From NCBI RefSeq assembly GCF_947179165.1, contig NC_077245.1, positions 47,393,286 through 47,457,285 on the forward strand: DNA of 64,000 nt, in the 5' to 3' direction. Of this stretch, positions 24,346-36,180 are shown piece by piece. Source of the stretch: Solanum dulcamara. Its lineage: Eukaryota; Streptophyta; Magnoliopsida; Solanales; Solanaceae. Under the pieces are notes generated by a model. The model ran no database searches. It was not told where the DNA came from and saw only the letters and a program-made list of their open reading frames with translations. Numbering within the stretch: the first letter of the stretch is position 1; every line of letters starts with the position of its first letter. Position numbers and translations under genes: made by a program.

Positions 24346-25006
24346 TATAAAAACACAAAAATAATTATGTTAAGACCCCAACCATTCTTTATATGCATAT
24401 AGGCTTGAACTAGATTACTTCTAACATTTCGTTGTATCATCACTAACTGATATGTGATGGTTGTCGATTAGAGAAACTCCCCAAGTGTAAAATATTATAT
24501 TTTTATACACTAAGTTGCATTACATATCTTACATTCCATGTATTGGCATCATTTGGTGCTGCATCATTTTATGATGCATACACAGGTGATAGAGATCCTA
24601 AATAGGCACATCATTGGAGATAAGATTTCCATCCAGCTTTTGGTGTGACCTCTTTACATTCAGAGGCGCTTTTAGTTCTTTATCTTTCAGTCTTTATTTA
24701 CTAGTTTAGGGTAGCCATGGGCCTGTCATGGTACCTATTTCAGAGTTAGTTTTAGAGGCTTCATAAACTAGTCACAGACAAATTTATTCAACTATTTTAA
24801 GAGGTCATCTTTTTAACACATTGAGTTATACTATATTTTTAACACATCGAGAAGTTAAGTTTTCATATAATGTTTGTGACCATTTGAAATCCTTTTTATG
24901 AGTTAAGTCTCTCGCTTAGCGAGTCAGCCAATCCAAGGGTTTTCTTGGGACCAACAATGGTCTTCGAGTGTTAGCCACGTCCAGGGTATAGGATCGGGGC
25001 ATGACA
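24346..25006 (+). mobile_element. 3' LTR of element A
   Basis: About 660 bp starting right after the polypurine tract (decayed TGTAACACC, then 'tgttaagacccc' at 24369) and ending GGGGCATGACA. Similar to the LTR at 2187-2935 (reverse) and to the tail at 13862-14020. It contains 'gtgatggttgtcgattagag' and 'tcgcttagcgagtc'. Confidence 0.75.
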
Positions 25007-25775
25007 GATACACTAGGGAGATTAAACCTCTTACTCAACAAGTCCTATAATTGATCCTTCAACTCCTTCAACTCAGCCAGAGCCATGCGATAAGGTCGAA
25101 TAGCAAAAGGCTTAGTGCTTGGCTCCAAATGAATAGAAAATTCAATGTCCCTATTTAGAGGAGCTCTAAGAAGATCAGTAGGAAATACATTAGTAAACTC
25201 CTTAACCATGGGAATAGACTCTATGAGAGGTGACTCAACACTAGTGTTGTCTCGAATGAAGGCCAAATAAGAAATATACCCCTTATGAACCAGCCTCTAA
25301 GCACTCATATAGGATATAACCTTATTAGGATAGGAGCTACTAGTACCCTTGAACTAAATCCTCGAGGCACCAGTTACCACTAAGGTAACAGTCTTAGCAT
25401 AACAGTCAAGAATACTATGATAGGGAGAAATCCAATCCATACCTAATATAACATAATAGTGTAACATTTCCAGAATTATCATATCTACCCAAGTATCATA
25501 CCCAACCAATGAAACAAGATAGGATCGATATACTTGATCCATCACTAACTCCTCACCTACGGGTGTAGAAACATGAATAGGCACAAGCCTGCAATCACAA
25601 GTCAAATCAAATCATAATGCCAAATATGAAGACATATAATAAAATGTAGAGCCTAGATCAAATAACATAGATGCAGGTCGATGGCAAACTGAGATGATAC
25701 TTGTGATAACTGTATCAGAAGACTTAGTCTTGGGTTTCCTAGGAAATCAAAACACCAAGATCCTATGCCACCACT
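25007..25775 (-). pseudogene. Gypsy protease and RT start (broken, separate copy)
   Basis: Minus-strand blocks: a FDLGSTFYYMSSYLA-type protease active site (25620-25680; the GST is kept but the leading D/G context is off), LVPIHVSTPVGEELVMDQVYRSYLVSL, WVDMIILEMLHYYVILGMDWIS, ILDCYAKTVTL (25354-25605), then the RT amino-terminal block FTNVFPTDL, PLNRDIEFSIHLEPSTKP, PYRMALAELKELKDQL (25045-25266). It is of a different gypsy lineage from element L. Stops and a frameshift separate the parts; the RT core is cut off at the A LTR. Confidence 0.85.
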
Positions 25776-26016
25776 TGTAAGACCCCAAAATTTTAAAAGT
25801 CATAAAAGAAGGATCAAAACATGAAAATTCTGAAACCTACAATTTTTTGGCACTAGGTAATGACCACGGAAGGCCATCATGGGACATGGTACGAACCATA
25901 CCTCGTGGTGAGCCATCTTAGTGGTGATTCAGGAACTTTGTCCTACTGGGTGAGGTCCACAACAAGGGACTAAATACCATGGTGAGCACCACGGTCCATG
26001 AAGCCCTCTGTGGTCA
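25776..26016 (+). mobile_element. K-type LTR fragment (start)
   Basis: TGTAAGACCCCAAAATTTT start, then 'tgaccacggaaggccatcat' and repeated ACCACGG words, matching the reverse complement of 8640-8865. It is cut at 26016 by the LTR of element C. No polypurine tract precedes it, so its link to an internal region is unknown. Confidence 0.65.
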
Positions 26017-26501
26017 TGTCACGACCCAACCCCATAGGCTGCGACTGGGGTCCAATTTGAACCCCCTTATATGTATCTATCAGCTGTGGTGAAGTCAAAC
26101 TGTAATTAACATAATACCATGCAATAGAACCCTATTGGGTGATAATATTTTCATAAACTGGTAGCCTCTTTCATTTGTATCACATCATGGAAGGGCACGT
26201 AAGCCGACAAGGCTGCCATAACATAATAACATGTACCATATATTATGTAGACCCAGCTGAACCAACTGACATACACAACTCACATATATATGTCTGCTGA
26301 CCTCTAAGAATATTAATAACCATATATGGTGGGAGAGGTCCCCCGTCGTACCTCTGAATAAACAAAACAATTTTATACATCGGTGGTCAGTACCAAAAAC
26401 TAGGCTCCGATAGAATGGAGCCTCTTCCAGCTGAGCTGAGTGGAATCATAAGCTGATGAACTTCCAACATCTGTATCTGTACCTGCGGGCATGAAACGCA
26501 G

Positions 26502-26542
26502 CCCCCCCAAAGAAAGAGGGGTCAGTATGACATATATACTGA
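26502..26542 (-). promoter_or_regulatory. Double stem-loop, element C, with compensatory change
   Basis: Plus-strand arms TCAGTAT (26522-26528) and ATACTGA (26536-26542). In B and D the same arms read TCAGTAC and GTACTGA, so both sides of the closing base pair changed together. The adjacent C-run (26502-26508) pairs with GGGG (26518-26521). Confidence 0.65.
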
Positions 26543-28210
26543 GTATGTCAAACATAACATAGCATAACTGGGATAGAGAAGCAGGAGATAAATATATCAT
26601 AAAAGAAACCTCAATACTTTAGTTTATGATCAAATTATACCATATAGTCGTCCCTATCAGGGATCTGGTGGATACATCTATAAAACGATCATAGCCCAAG
26701 TGCCATCACTACCTTGTTATATCATATCATCATACATATTTATACGTACCCTGGCCCTCTAGTGAGGGACTAAGTGAGTAATGTAGTAAACTGTGCAGGA
26801 GAACATACCCTTGCCTGGGACTCAGTGATAGAAGGGTTACATTATGGATGAGTGGAGTAGTGAGTAACCATATGCAATTTAAAACACTACTAGAGACTTG
26901 ACCGCATAAGAAGATTAAACCATCGTTTGAGGACCCGAGTAGTAGTTTAGTCATCTTAGAAGCCCTCTAAATGCCATTAGGGGTTATATTAGTTAGCATC
27001 CCTGGGTCCCTAGACATGAACTAAAGTAATACTAACCACTTAAGGACTCCAGAGCACTTTCTTTCACATATTCCTACAACTAGGAGCCCGTATATTCATT
27101 AAGTTCTAAGCATATAGAAGGTTCAAGGAAAGTAGCTCAACTATCATAAAAGTTCAACATCTAGAAATGAATAAGAGACACTTCTGAATGGAATCACTTT
27201 AGGGACCGTATCAATTTTTACTTATCTCTACGACATGCCAAATGAAAAGAAAGAATAGGCTTTATATACCTTTTACGGACTTCTTTTACTTGTGCTTACG
27301 TCCTCGTCCTCCACACCTATTTAACATGGAATCAATACGAATATCAACCACCTTAGACTTTTCTAGCATCTTAGATTACCCATGAGTATTTATAGAATTA
27401 ATCCCCTCACTCGCTTTCTCAACTAGTTCCTCAATTAGTTAAGGAGTTAACGGAAATCGGGCAGCATCTCCTCTATAATATGCCCTATCCGAATTCAAAA
27501 TTATGTCCTAAATACCTACAGACAACCAACAAAATAACCATAAGCTCATACACACATAAAACATAGCAACATTATACAATACAACCTCCAAATAACTCGC
27601 TGGAAACTACGATATCAAAATAGGGTTTTTAACCTTTATTTTGTGAAGTATTTAATTGTACAAAATGAAGGGTCTTGTGGATGAAAAAAGAAGCTCCCAT
27701 GACCTAATTAAACCATGTTCCAGTACCTTAACACACCACCACACGACCAGCATCCACACACCACAATCATAACGCACTATTCGACTTTAATTTATCTACG
27801 ACGGCTTCAATTTAGATTGTTTCTAACGTCGAGCATTTCCACGGATTTTTTATACTTCTAGACATGTACAAGGTGTTTAATACACTTCATAACAACCCAT
27901 AAAGTCCAAATTTAATGGAGAAACCTTACCCTACCCGAAATTGGCCAACACTTGCCAAATTGCGCCTCGGAAACTCTTCTAATGCGACTTAAACGCCGTG
28001 GCTGCTTGCTATCCATTTGGTACTGTTAAAATCCATGATTTTATAGTATTAATACCTCCATACCATCCTGGTATACCCTAGATAATTAATTTACGAAGAG
28101 AAATTAGGACTTACCTTATTTTTCTCCCTAAGCCGTCACATTTTTCTCTCTAGGTTAGGGTTTTGTTTTCCTGAGTTTTGCTGAAGTTTAAGCGTGTAAG
28201 CTGAAGTATA

Positions 28211-28450
28211 TGTTACATATACATATATATGGGTGGTCCTAGGAGGTGAAACGTGTCATCTCCTAAGGGGGACACGTGTCCAACCCCTATCGGGCCACCG
28301 TATCCATGCACTCACGGCGGGGCTGCCATGTGGCAGTGGGGCCCACCTCCCCCAAGCAGGTGGGTCACCTACTTGACCCAAAGAAGGTGGTTTACCTGCT
28401 TTCTTGAGGTACTGCCACATGTCACTCCTTCATTGGATGCCACGTGTCAT
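28211..28450 (-). promoter_or_regulatory. TATA box and G-box/palindrome block, C LTR
   Basis: On the element strand, CACGTG-containing words (plus-strand GACACGTGTCC near 28271, GCCACGTGTCATC near 28439) and the AGGTGGGTCACCTACTT palindrome lie upstream of a TATATATGTATATG run. G-boxes bind plant bZIP and bHLH factors; regulation here is inference. Confidence 0.5.
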
Positions 28451-28919
28451 CTTTCCCCCTTTTTCGTGGGTTCGTAATCTCGTCTTATCTTACAAATCTA
28501 TGTAATCCGTACTACGTAAGCTTGGTATGTCCTTAAGTTTCTCAAGTATATAATAATTCTAAATTAGTAGCTTACGTAGGTGAATCACGTTCTACGACCC
28601 ATTTCTTGGCCTCCAACTCTTTCCGCATTCTTATGAATCTATTTCCAACCTTCTCTACTGTGGTGTGTCGCATTCTTCTTTTCTTAGAGTTGTTTGACGT
28701 CTTTGGAAAGTAGGGGTCTCATGGACATCTTCAATAAGGTTAGGAACACATCTCAAGGTTCAAAAGTGGTGCGTATAATATACTTCCCCCCTTTTGAACA
28801 TTCATCCTTGAATGTTAATTCGGCTTATAGGGTTTTTTGATGATTTCGGGGTTTCTATATACTTGTCGTCTCTCAATTAGTTAGGAGGTTAGATTACCTT
28901 TGTATATAGAAAACAAGTG

Positions 28920-29800
28920 CAGGTATATTTTCTCTATCTCTTGTTTGACTTCTCGAGTCATCCTCTTTCTGGTTTTTGTTTTGCCATAATATCCCGGTGA
29001 AAGTCATGTCCTAATCCATGTTCTCCTAATTTGTCGATCTAGGGTGGCGATAGATTGCTCTTTATTGCATAACTCCTTTATTACATTGACTTTATCCATG
29101 GAGAATATTCTAGAAGGCTTCACTTATACAGTTACGGGACATTGATGGGTGGAAGACTAGGTGTATTATTTTTAACCTAGATAGTAGGGCCACTTCGTAG
29201 GTAACATTGCCTATTCCACACATGGTCTAGTAAAGACCAATATATCTCGGTCTTAACTTCTTCCTTCTTGCCGAACCTCATTACTCCTTCCATGGATGAC
29301 ACCTTCAAATACACCCAATCACTCACTTAAATTTCCAAAGAGCGATGTTGATCGTCTACATATAGCTTTTGTTGATTTTTAGCAGTTAAAATTCTTCCCT
29401 TAATAGGATTTACCTTCTATACCGTTAATCGAAACACGTCTGGGCTTATTAGTCGTGTTTTACTAGCATTAACCCAACCAATTGGCGACCTACACTATCT
29501 GTCATACAAAGTCTCGTATGGGGCCATTCAGATACTAGAATGGTAGTTACTATCATAAGTACTCCTGATAGGTGGTAGGCAATTGTCCGAGCCACCTTTG
29601 GGGCCAATCGTATAGGCCTACTATATATCGTCTATCATATAGCTAGTAGACCTATTCCATCCATCAGTCTGAGGGTGAAGTAGTGTATGAAGGCTTATTT
29701 GTCTTCTTAGTTTCTTCGTGGACTGAACTTCAGTAGTTACGTGTAACTTGGGCTCTTTCATCTAGGATAGTAGCTATGGGGACTCCGTAAGGTCCTACCA
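28920..29800 (-). pseudogene. Integrase remnant of element C
   Basis: Across several frames the minus strand shows late-integrase blocks: an SIISDRG-like region near 29770, YHSSI and MAPYETLYDR..CRSPIGW near 29460-29560 (usual MAPYEALYGRRCRSPIGW), MEGVMRFGKK near 29265-29305 (usual MKGVMRFGKKGKL), and a chromodomain-like end REVKQEIEKIYLHL near 28925-28965. Heavily mutated and non-functional; it shows that the family descends from an autonomous Ty3/gypsy element. Confidence 0.7.
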
Positions 29801-30175
29801 CTCCTTTACTCTATAATTTTACACCTTCTCGGCTGAGTAGGTAGCTGTTGATTGAAGGAGTATGGGCTAATATCGTTAATACACAGGTAACATTCCCTCT
29901 AGAGTCATCTGTCAATAGAGTGCAAAGTGAGTCTTATAGCCCCGATCATATTGTGGATTCTTCGACCTTGTGTATTACTTCCTGCCTTCCGTAAATGACA
30001 TTAACTAGTACCATGTTGAAGAACTGTGGCATTCAAGTGCGCCATCGGTTAGTAATTAGCTAATCCTTCTTGTTTTTCTTAAGTCCTTTTTTTTCAATTC
30101 CCTTAACGTAACTTATAGGAATTTAGGTACATAATCTCATGATGCTTCTTCGCCGCTAGTTTAGATTCTTCCATC

Positions 30176-30294
30176 TCGCGCGATCATACCAGCACTAACA
30201 CACTAAATTCCATTAGAATTTCGATGTTAAGTGTGCTTGGGAGAGAGTAATACTAGGATGGGTGAACTCCCTGGGAAGTCTTCGTGTTGCATTT
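30176..30294 (+). repeat. 5S rRNA-derived sequence in element C (antisense)
   Basis: Nearly full-length 5S similarity: 'cgatcataccagcactaac', 'gatgttaagtgtgcttggg', 'gagagagtaatactaggatg', 'ggtgaactccctgggaagtc', 'ttcgtgttgcat'. A-box, intermediate element and C-box regions are all still recognisable with a few substitutions. It reads opposite to the element's own direction. Flanks match those of the copy in D but not in B. Confidence 0.88.
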
Positions 30295-31949
30295 TGTTGT
30301 AATCCTTGCGATAATGTGCTGGGCACTCAACTTAGCCCAAGTTTTACCTTAGTGTCATCTTGCTAGCCTTCATGTTTTGCCGTTCGCTTTTCTTTGTTAT
30401 CTTGCAACCAGTATAGGGGTAGATCTTTAGTTCCATTAAGACCATGTCTTACTTTGCCCGTAGTACTAACTCCATCTCGATAGTTTGTCTTAACATATCT
30501 TCGTATCTGTCAGTAGAGTCTCCCAAAATATCATAACCGCATTGTCATTATTGAACTCATATTCCTTTTACCATATATTTACTCACTTAGCTAGATGCTT
30601 GTATATACGTATTCGTAGGTTGCACAACTATTCGGACACAACTTGTAGGAGGTAGACGTAGTCTTTCCGTCTCCTAGTTCATTCTACTGTACACATCTCA
30701 CTCATATTAGAACTTGCTTGTGTCCCATCATACTATACTTCTTTGTTTTCCCTTACTCACTCTTTACTCTTCTCATCTCCAACCGTAGGAGGTTTAATAT
30801 TCCTTTTCCTTGGTTATGTATCTGTCGTAACATCCTTTGCGACCAACCCTATAGCCATCATTTTGGCTTTTCGTCTAGCATGATGTCATTATCCTTCATA
30901 GTGTCTCTTGAGTTACTCGATATCCTTTCATTGCTATGCCCTTTTCATTTTATACGCACCCACCTTCTAGCGTTATGTCATTCAAGGTCTTGTTAAAAAT
31001 ATCTTAACACTACCTTACATAGCATTCTGGCTTCCATCCAATTACTGGTGACTTCCAGACCTTCCTAACTTGGTTCAGCAAAAGATCTTATTGAAATTTA
31101 AACATCCATCTTGAATATGTTGCCACATCAATTGCCTCCACCTTACCCTTGCAATGTTTTTCATTGACTTCCCCCTTTAGAGGGTACTTACACCTTTATC
31201 TGTTTATACCTTGCTCCATGTCTCTATGTCCAGTCTCAATTTCATCCAATCTCCTTCTCTAATCTACTTGATACTGTGTCAAGTCTTCGTCTCTCTGCAT
31301 ATTTTATAACCTGTTTATCCATGTATAGAACCTTGGCTAAATCACAAAGTGACGAGAACCTTTTCATCCATAGTGCGACACCTCATCTTTTAATCTGTAC
31401 TTGAGTAACGGAACTCATGGAACAACTTATCCAAGGCCACCTTCTACTTGTCTTCATCCAAGAATTAATTAGCACATGTAGTTGTTCCAATTCCAATTAG
31501 GCAGTGCTAGTATTCTGATAATAACTATTCAAGGTTTTCTAGAAATAGTAGCTTTATCCAAACCTACATTGTTTGTTCCTTGGGGTGAATGTAGGTTACA
31601 CCAATTATTTCTTAAGTTTGTTGTCTTCATATCTTAAGGGTTCCAATATTTTCAGGGCGATGTTGTGTACACATATCATTTCTTTATACCTTATTGTCCT
31701 TTCCCTTACTATGTAACTAACAAAGGATTTTGACTTAGTCAACCCATACCAAGTGCGCCTTACTACCGGTCTTGCTTTATCCCCGTATTGTTGTACTATA
31801 CCTTTAAACTTATACTTATATATCCCCCTTTTAACTCATAATCCTATTCAATTCATAACATCTATCTGGGGTGCTTCTGTTAGCATTTATCCCTCTAGTT
31901 AGTTGGTGTAGAACTAATAAACTGATATCATAAATCATTTTCCAACCGT

Positions 31950-33065
31950 CGTTTGAAGAAACTAGAGAGAGTGGTAACAGGTTTTTGAACCGAGCCTTCC
32001 ATACGCAGAGAAGAAGTGGGGTTAGGATTAGGATAATCCCTCACTTTATGATCGAAGCTCCCACAATTAAAACAATTACCAGAAGCTCTTGGAGTGCTGG
32101 AAGTAGAGAAACTTGATGTATTGCCTTGGCCATAGCTTGGAGTGCTGGAAGTAGAGAAACTTGATGTATTCTTCTTATGTTGGGCTAACTTGCGAAAAGT
32201 ATTAGCTATGGAACTGTCAAACCTTCTTCTTTTTGATGGACTCCTGAATCTGCATAAGCTTTCCTGAACTTGTGTTCATTTGTACCAGCTTGTTCCTTGT
32301 CGATACTTTCCCAAGTAAGAGTAGCTGAAACTAATTTATAAAATTTTTCATGTTGTAAGACCACTATAGATTTTCTAATAGAATCATTCAAAGAGTCTTC
32401 GAATCGACTGCACTTATCTTTTTTATTATTAATAATACCCCCAACATAGCGGGATAGCCTGAGAAACTTTTGCTGATATTCAGCGATAGACATACTCCCT
32501 AGTTCTAAATGTAAGAACTTTTTTTCTTTGCATCATAATAAGAAGGTGGAACATACTTCTTATGAAATTCTTTCACAAAATCAATCCAACTAAGAACGGG
32601 AGGTTTTGATCTAGCCTTCGGTACACATACCCACCAATCATAGGCATTTTTTTGTAACAATGAGACAGAACACTCTAACTGCTCAAACACTCTTTTAATC
32701 TGTTCCAACCACTACTCGACATCTATAGGGTCAATAATAACTTCAAACTCAACTCTACCCATTTTTCTCATTTTCTCAAAGTTCATTTCATCAGGGTCAA
32801 GCATTATTCTAGCCATGTGACAACAGAAATCAGCCATTTGTTGAAAAGGGGGATCAACAGCAGGGTCACTATAACTCATTTAAGGGTGTAGCCTAACTCT
32901 CATACCCTGATTACTTCCCGCTTCATATCCATTTGTACTAGGAGGATTAGAATTATAAAAATGTTCCCCAACCCCTTCTTGTAGGGTAAGTTGGACATTA
33001 GAGGTATTTAAACTCTCACGAGCGGGTTTCATAAGTCTATTAGAAGTAGAAGAAGCCACGACTTG
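31950..33065 (-). pseudogene. Broken gag with zinc knuckle, element F
   Basis: Minus-strand blocks from about 33065: a serine-rich start whose ATG appears as GTG, then FQQMADFCCHMARIM after a one-base shift, MGRVEFE, WLEQIKRVFEQLEC, VSLLQKNAYDWWVCVP, VLSWIDFVKEFHKKYVPPSYY (32505-32708), MSIAEYQQKFLRLSRYVGG, RFEDSLNDSIRKS, YKLVSATLTWESIDKEQA (32206-32493), then the zinc knuckle CFNCGSFDHKVRDY near 32035-32080 with Tyr in place of the last Cys. This Gag lineage is distinct from K, L and G. Frameshifts and stops make it dead. Confidence 0.86.
32088..32170 (-). repeat. 48-bp-period duplication inside F gag
   Basis: A 35-base segment at 32088-32122 recurs without mismatch at 32136-32170, 48 bases apart. 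Sixteen codons were duplicated just upstream of the zinc knuckle, so the event kept the reading frame. Confidence 0.85.
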
Positions 33066-33201
33066 ATTCCTTATAAGGGAAGATCACATTGCATGAGGGA
33101 CATGTACGTGATGCATATGCACTATATACAAAAAAAATATGTAACAAAAACAAACAGTATACCAACAAGTCACAACAAAAGTTCTAGAATCATAAACCTA
33201 G

Positions 33202-33213
33202 GCTCTGATACCA
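33202..33213 (-). other. Primer-binding site, element F
   Basis: Perfect GCTCTGATACCA on the plus strand (TGGTATCAGAGC on the element strand), five bases from the LTR start TGTAGCATCC. Confidence 0.85.
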
Positions 33214-33218
33214 ATAAT

Positions 33219-35674
33219 TGTAGCATCCCCTTTGGGAGGATGCCACTTACGAAGCAAAAGATAGTTTTTTTTAATCTAAAGTTTTTTTTATAATCTAAAC
33301 TAGTCAACACATTTAGAAAACTTATTTTGAAATTCTACTTCCAATTCAACACTATTGCGGGTCCATAAAATACACAAAACTATTATTTTTTTTTGTGCAT
33401 AATGACAAGTCAAAGTATAAACCCAGATTATGGCATGACATGAGTTAAAAACACACTCCAAAAATAGCAAAACTAGTCACCCTATTCAAGTTACAAGCAT
33501 ATAGTTTTATTTTCATATTCCTTCAAAATTTCATACATAAGTGCCACATATATCCTGTATATGTCTCCAAAATATTTACAAGATTAGATGCATATGAAGA
33601 TGTGATCTTCACATGGTCTCCAAAAGTATACTTCGAATGACCATCTTCACAACTCATCCCGCATATTACCTACGATAGAAAATAACTATCGCTAAGCATA
33701 AAGCTTAGTGGTGTATAAACTATGGGATTTGAGCCATTAAACTCTTCAATTCTCTTGTTCGTCGCAGGTGGATCAATAAGGTAAAGTAAGCTAAAGTGAA
33801 CAAATATATCAAAATATCGAATACAAACTTTGAAGAGTTTCAAAATATCAATATTAATATTCAAAGATTCAAGTATCAAAAAACTTATAATTCAATTTGA
33901 AAGAGTTGTCAAAGAATCAATTTTGCCCAATAGGTACGTCATGCCTTCCCACTAAGCACAATTAATATCAAGATGGAACGAAGTCCCGAAATCAAGAAGG
34001 TTTGTCACCCAATATCAAGAGAATCAAGAACAATGTTGAAAAAGGTTTTTAACTCGTACTCGATAATGGATGAAACCCCATCGTTAAGACGAAATATAAA
34101 TCCAAAGTCATAATGGGCAAGATCTGAATCAAGAGACATGCCAATATCTATGATAAGTCACCATAAAGAGAAGGAAAAAGTCCCAACAAGAATGCAAAAT
34201 GATCTAGCAATTCGTACAAGTGGGTGATTTAGCAAAAAATTTACAATACTTGAGATAATAGTCATACCACGATATAAGACAAAGAGTAAGAAAGCAACCC
34301 ATCAAGATACTTCAAATTTCAGAAAATAAAATATTCCAAGTTCAAGTTTATACATGAACCTGGGCTTTTTAGTTCATAACAAGTTCGACCATAACTCGAG
34401 GAGTTCAATTCATTTACGCCATAGACCATCCAAAATCTACTTTGTCAAACAGTTCCTCTTAGCTGGTATAACGCATATACACCTTAAATACACAATGAAA
34501 TATCTACTTAAGTTTAAGAGTCTCATCATATCAAAAATAAATATGAAATAAATAAAAATCAGCCCAAACTATCAAAATAGAAATTCTAGACAGCCTACTA
34601 TCTTGTATTGTTTCTCAGTTTCGAAGGGGTAATGGGGGAAACAGGCTTTGTGTTCTCAATGAAATTTATAGACATATTTCTTAGGGTCGCATATAATTTC
34701 GAATCACCCCTACAAAAATTCTGTACAAAAAGATATGCCCAAAATACCAACAATAATTCATGTAGGATTTTCAAAACAAAATCTGGGTAGCACCTCCCCT
34801 ATACTTCATCACCCTTTTTCGAGCAGATAAAAGAAAAAATGGTTTTTAGAGCCTAAATAAAATTTATATCCCTATTAAAATAAATTTCCAAAACATCTTG
34901 AATCACTCAAAAAGAAGCTTTACATAAGGAGTTATACTAGTATTACTAACAACAGTCCCATTCAAAAAAACAGGTTTGTTAACAAGAACAACAACCTCCT
35001 TACTGCCCCTATCAGTTTATTTACGTTATTAAACACCTATATTTGATCGAAAAACACCTTAGATCGAAAATCGGAGGGCTTACCTTTTTTCCTTGTTGCT
35101 GTCGTTGGTACTCTCTCTTATTCTCTAAGTTTTCTCTCAAACTCTAAGTTTAATTTTGCTAAAGAAATGACTTCTTAGTCATTTTAACATACATATATAT
35201 GCTCCCTTAAAGTATGACACGTGGCATGCCCTAGGGGCGATACATGTCCAGCCTCTAGGGCACCACCTCACCCATACGTCCAATCTAAAGTTGCCATGTG
35301 GCAGCATAGGGTCCACCCCAAGTAGGTGTATCACCTACTTAGTCCAAGTAGGTGCATCACCTACTTGTTTCAAGTAGGTGTTACGCCTCTTTTTCCCTCT
35401 TCCGTGGGTTCGTTATCTCATCTCACTTTAAGAACCTATGTAATCCTTGCTACTCAAACTCGATGTGTACTCAAGTACCTTAATTATGTAAGACATACCA
35501 ATCAATAGATTACGCAAGTAGGTTGATTACCACGACCCATTATTTGGCCTCCAACTCCTTCCAAATCCCTCGATCTATTTCCAACCATCGCTACTTACAT
35601 AGAACTTCATGGATAACATAGATCACACAACAATATTTTAGAAGAAAACACAAAAACAATATTGGGGTGTTACA
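33219..35674 (-). mobile_element. 5' LTR of element F
   Basis: TGTAGCATCCCC to GGGGTGTTACA, 2456 bp. The R/U5 part is unrelated to the B-E family, but the U3 part (35160-35560) shares its layout: TATA run 35190-35203, GACACGTGGC at 35218, a hairpin array at 35320-35379, then 'gggttcgttatctcat' and 'cctatgtaatccttgctact'. It interrupts the 3' LTR of G. Confidence 0.82.
35190..35380 (-). promoter_or_regulatory. Core promoter and palindrome array, F LTR
   Basis: From the transcription side: TATATATG run at 35194-35202, G-box CACGTGGC near 35219, GCCATGTGGCAG near 35293, then perfect inverted repeats AAGTAGGTG/CACCTACTT (35320-35340, loop TAT) and CAAGTAGGTG/CACCTACTTG (35345-35367, loop CAT) plus a third half-site at 35371-35380. 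The block is shared with the B-E family although the rest of the LTR is not. Confidence 0.55.
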
Positions 35675-36166
35675 TGCTTGAAGTATGCAATGGAAACCCT
35701 TGAGAGCCTTTTTGTAGATAGAGAAATATTTGATAGATGAATTGTAGAAGAATGAATAGAATTAGAGGTTTAGGTTAATTTATAGAGTTGAATTACGTCC
35801 TAAAAATGTCTAAACTAATATTTGGTAAAAGTCTAAAATGCCCCTTAAAAAAACTCAATTCGGCCAGAAGACCTTCCCAAGTCTACGTCGCAGACCTCTC
35901 GCAACCAACTCGACTAGAAAACTTTCCCCAGGTCCGCGACACGGTCCTATCGTGGACCACACTGTTTTGTGGTTTCTTTGAAAATCCTTCTTCCGATCTA
36001 CGTGTCCTAAAAATCCACTGAGACCATTTTCTCATAGGTTTTAACCCTTTGATCAATAATCTGAACTCGAATTTTCCAAAAAGATTAAGGATAATGTGTT
36101 ATGTGAGCGGCCTATTTCCAAAGCATTTTTAAGGTATTTTGTGGCCAATTTTTTAGGGATGTTACA
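35675..36166 (-). mobile_element. 3' LTR of element G, U3 part only
   Basis: Matches 40100-40598 nearly base for base ('caatggaaacccttgagagc', 'gaatgaatagaattagaggt', 'cgtggaccacact'). It ends GGGATGTTACA at 36166. The left part of this LTR is missing where F is inserted; the first bases after F (TGCTT) may be F's target duplication but the partner is not seen. Confidence 0.8.
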
Positions 36167-36180
36167 ATATCTCCCCCTTG
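36167..36180 (-). other. Polypurine tract, element G
   Basis: AATATCTCCCCCTT on the plus strand, i.e. AAGGGGGAGATATT on the element strand, directly next to the LTR edge; then the 'cgaggacgaatgtt' block. Confidence 0.8.

Larger units (their letters stand above)
26017..28780 (-). mobile_element. 3' LTR of element C
   Basis: TGTCACGACCCAACCCC to about GTATAATA (decayed TGTAACA) on the plus strand, 2.76 kb. Same family as B, D and E: stem-loop at 26502-26542, 'gggcagcatctcctctataat' near 27461, leader 'aaaaccctaacctagagag' reversed near 28150, TATA-like run 28211-28235, then U3 with CACGTG boxes (28252, 28272, 28440) and the AGGTGGGTCACCT palindrome near 28360. Confidence 0.85.
28781..31930 (-). 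mobile_element. Internal region of element C
   Basis: Begins (3' end) with polypurine tract 'tacttcccccccttttgaac' reversed. It follows element D's internal region block by block up to about 31195 ('cccctttagagggtact' in both), then carries about 700 bases not present in D before F gag starts. It includes the integrase remnant and 5S-like insert listed separately. The 5' LTR of C is not found. Confidence 0.7.

Noticed and set aside
26012..26016. GGTCA as a target duplication of element C
   Set aside because: No partner was found on the right because C lacks a 5' LTR; it was left unannotated.
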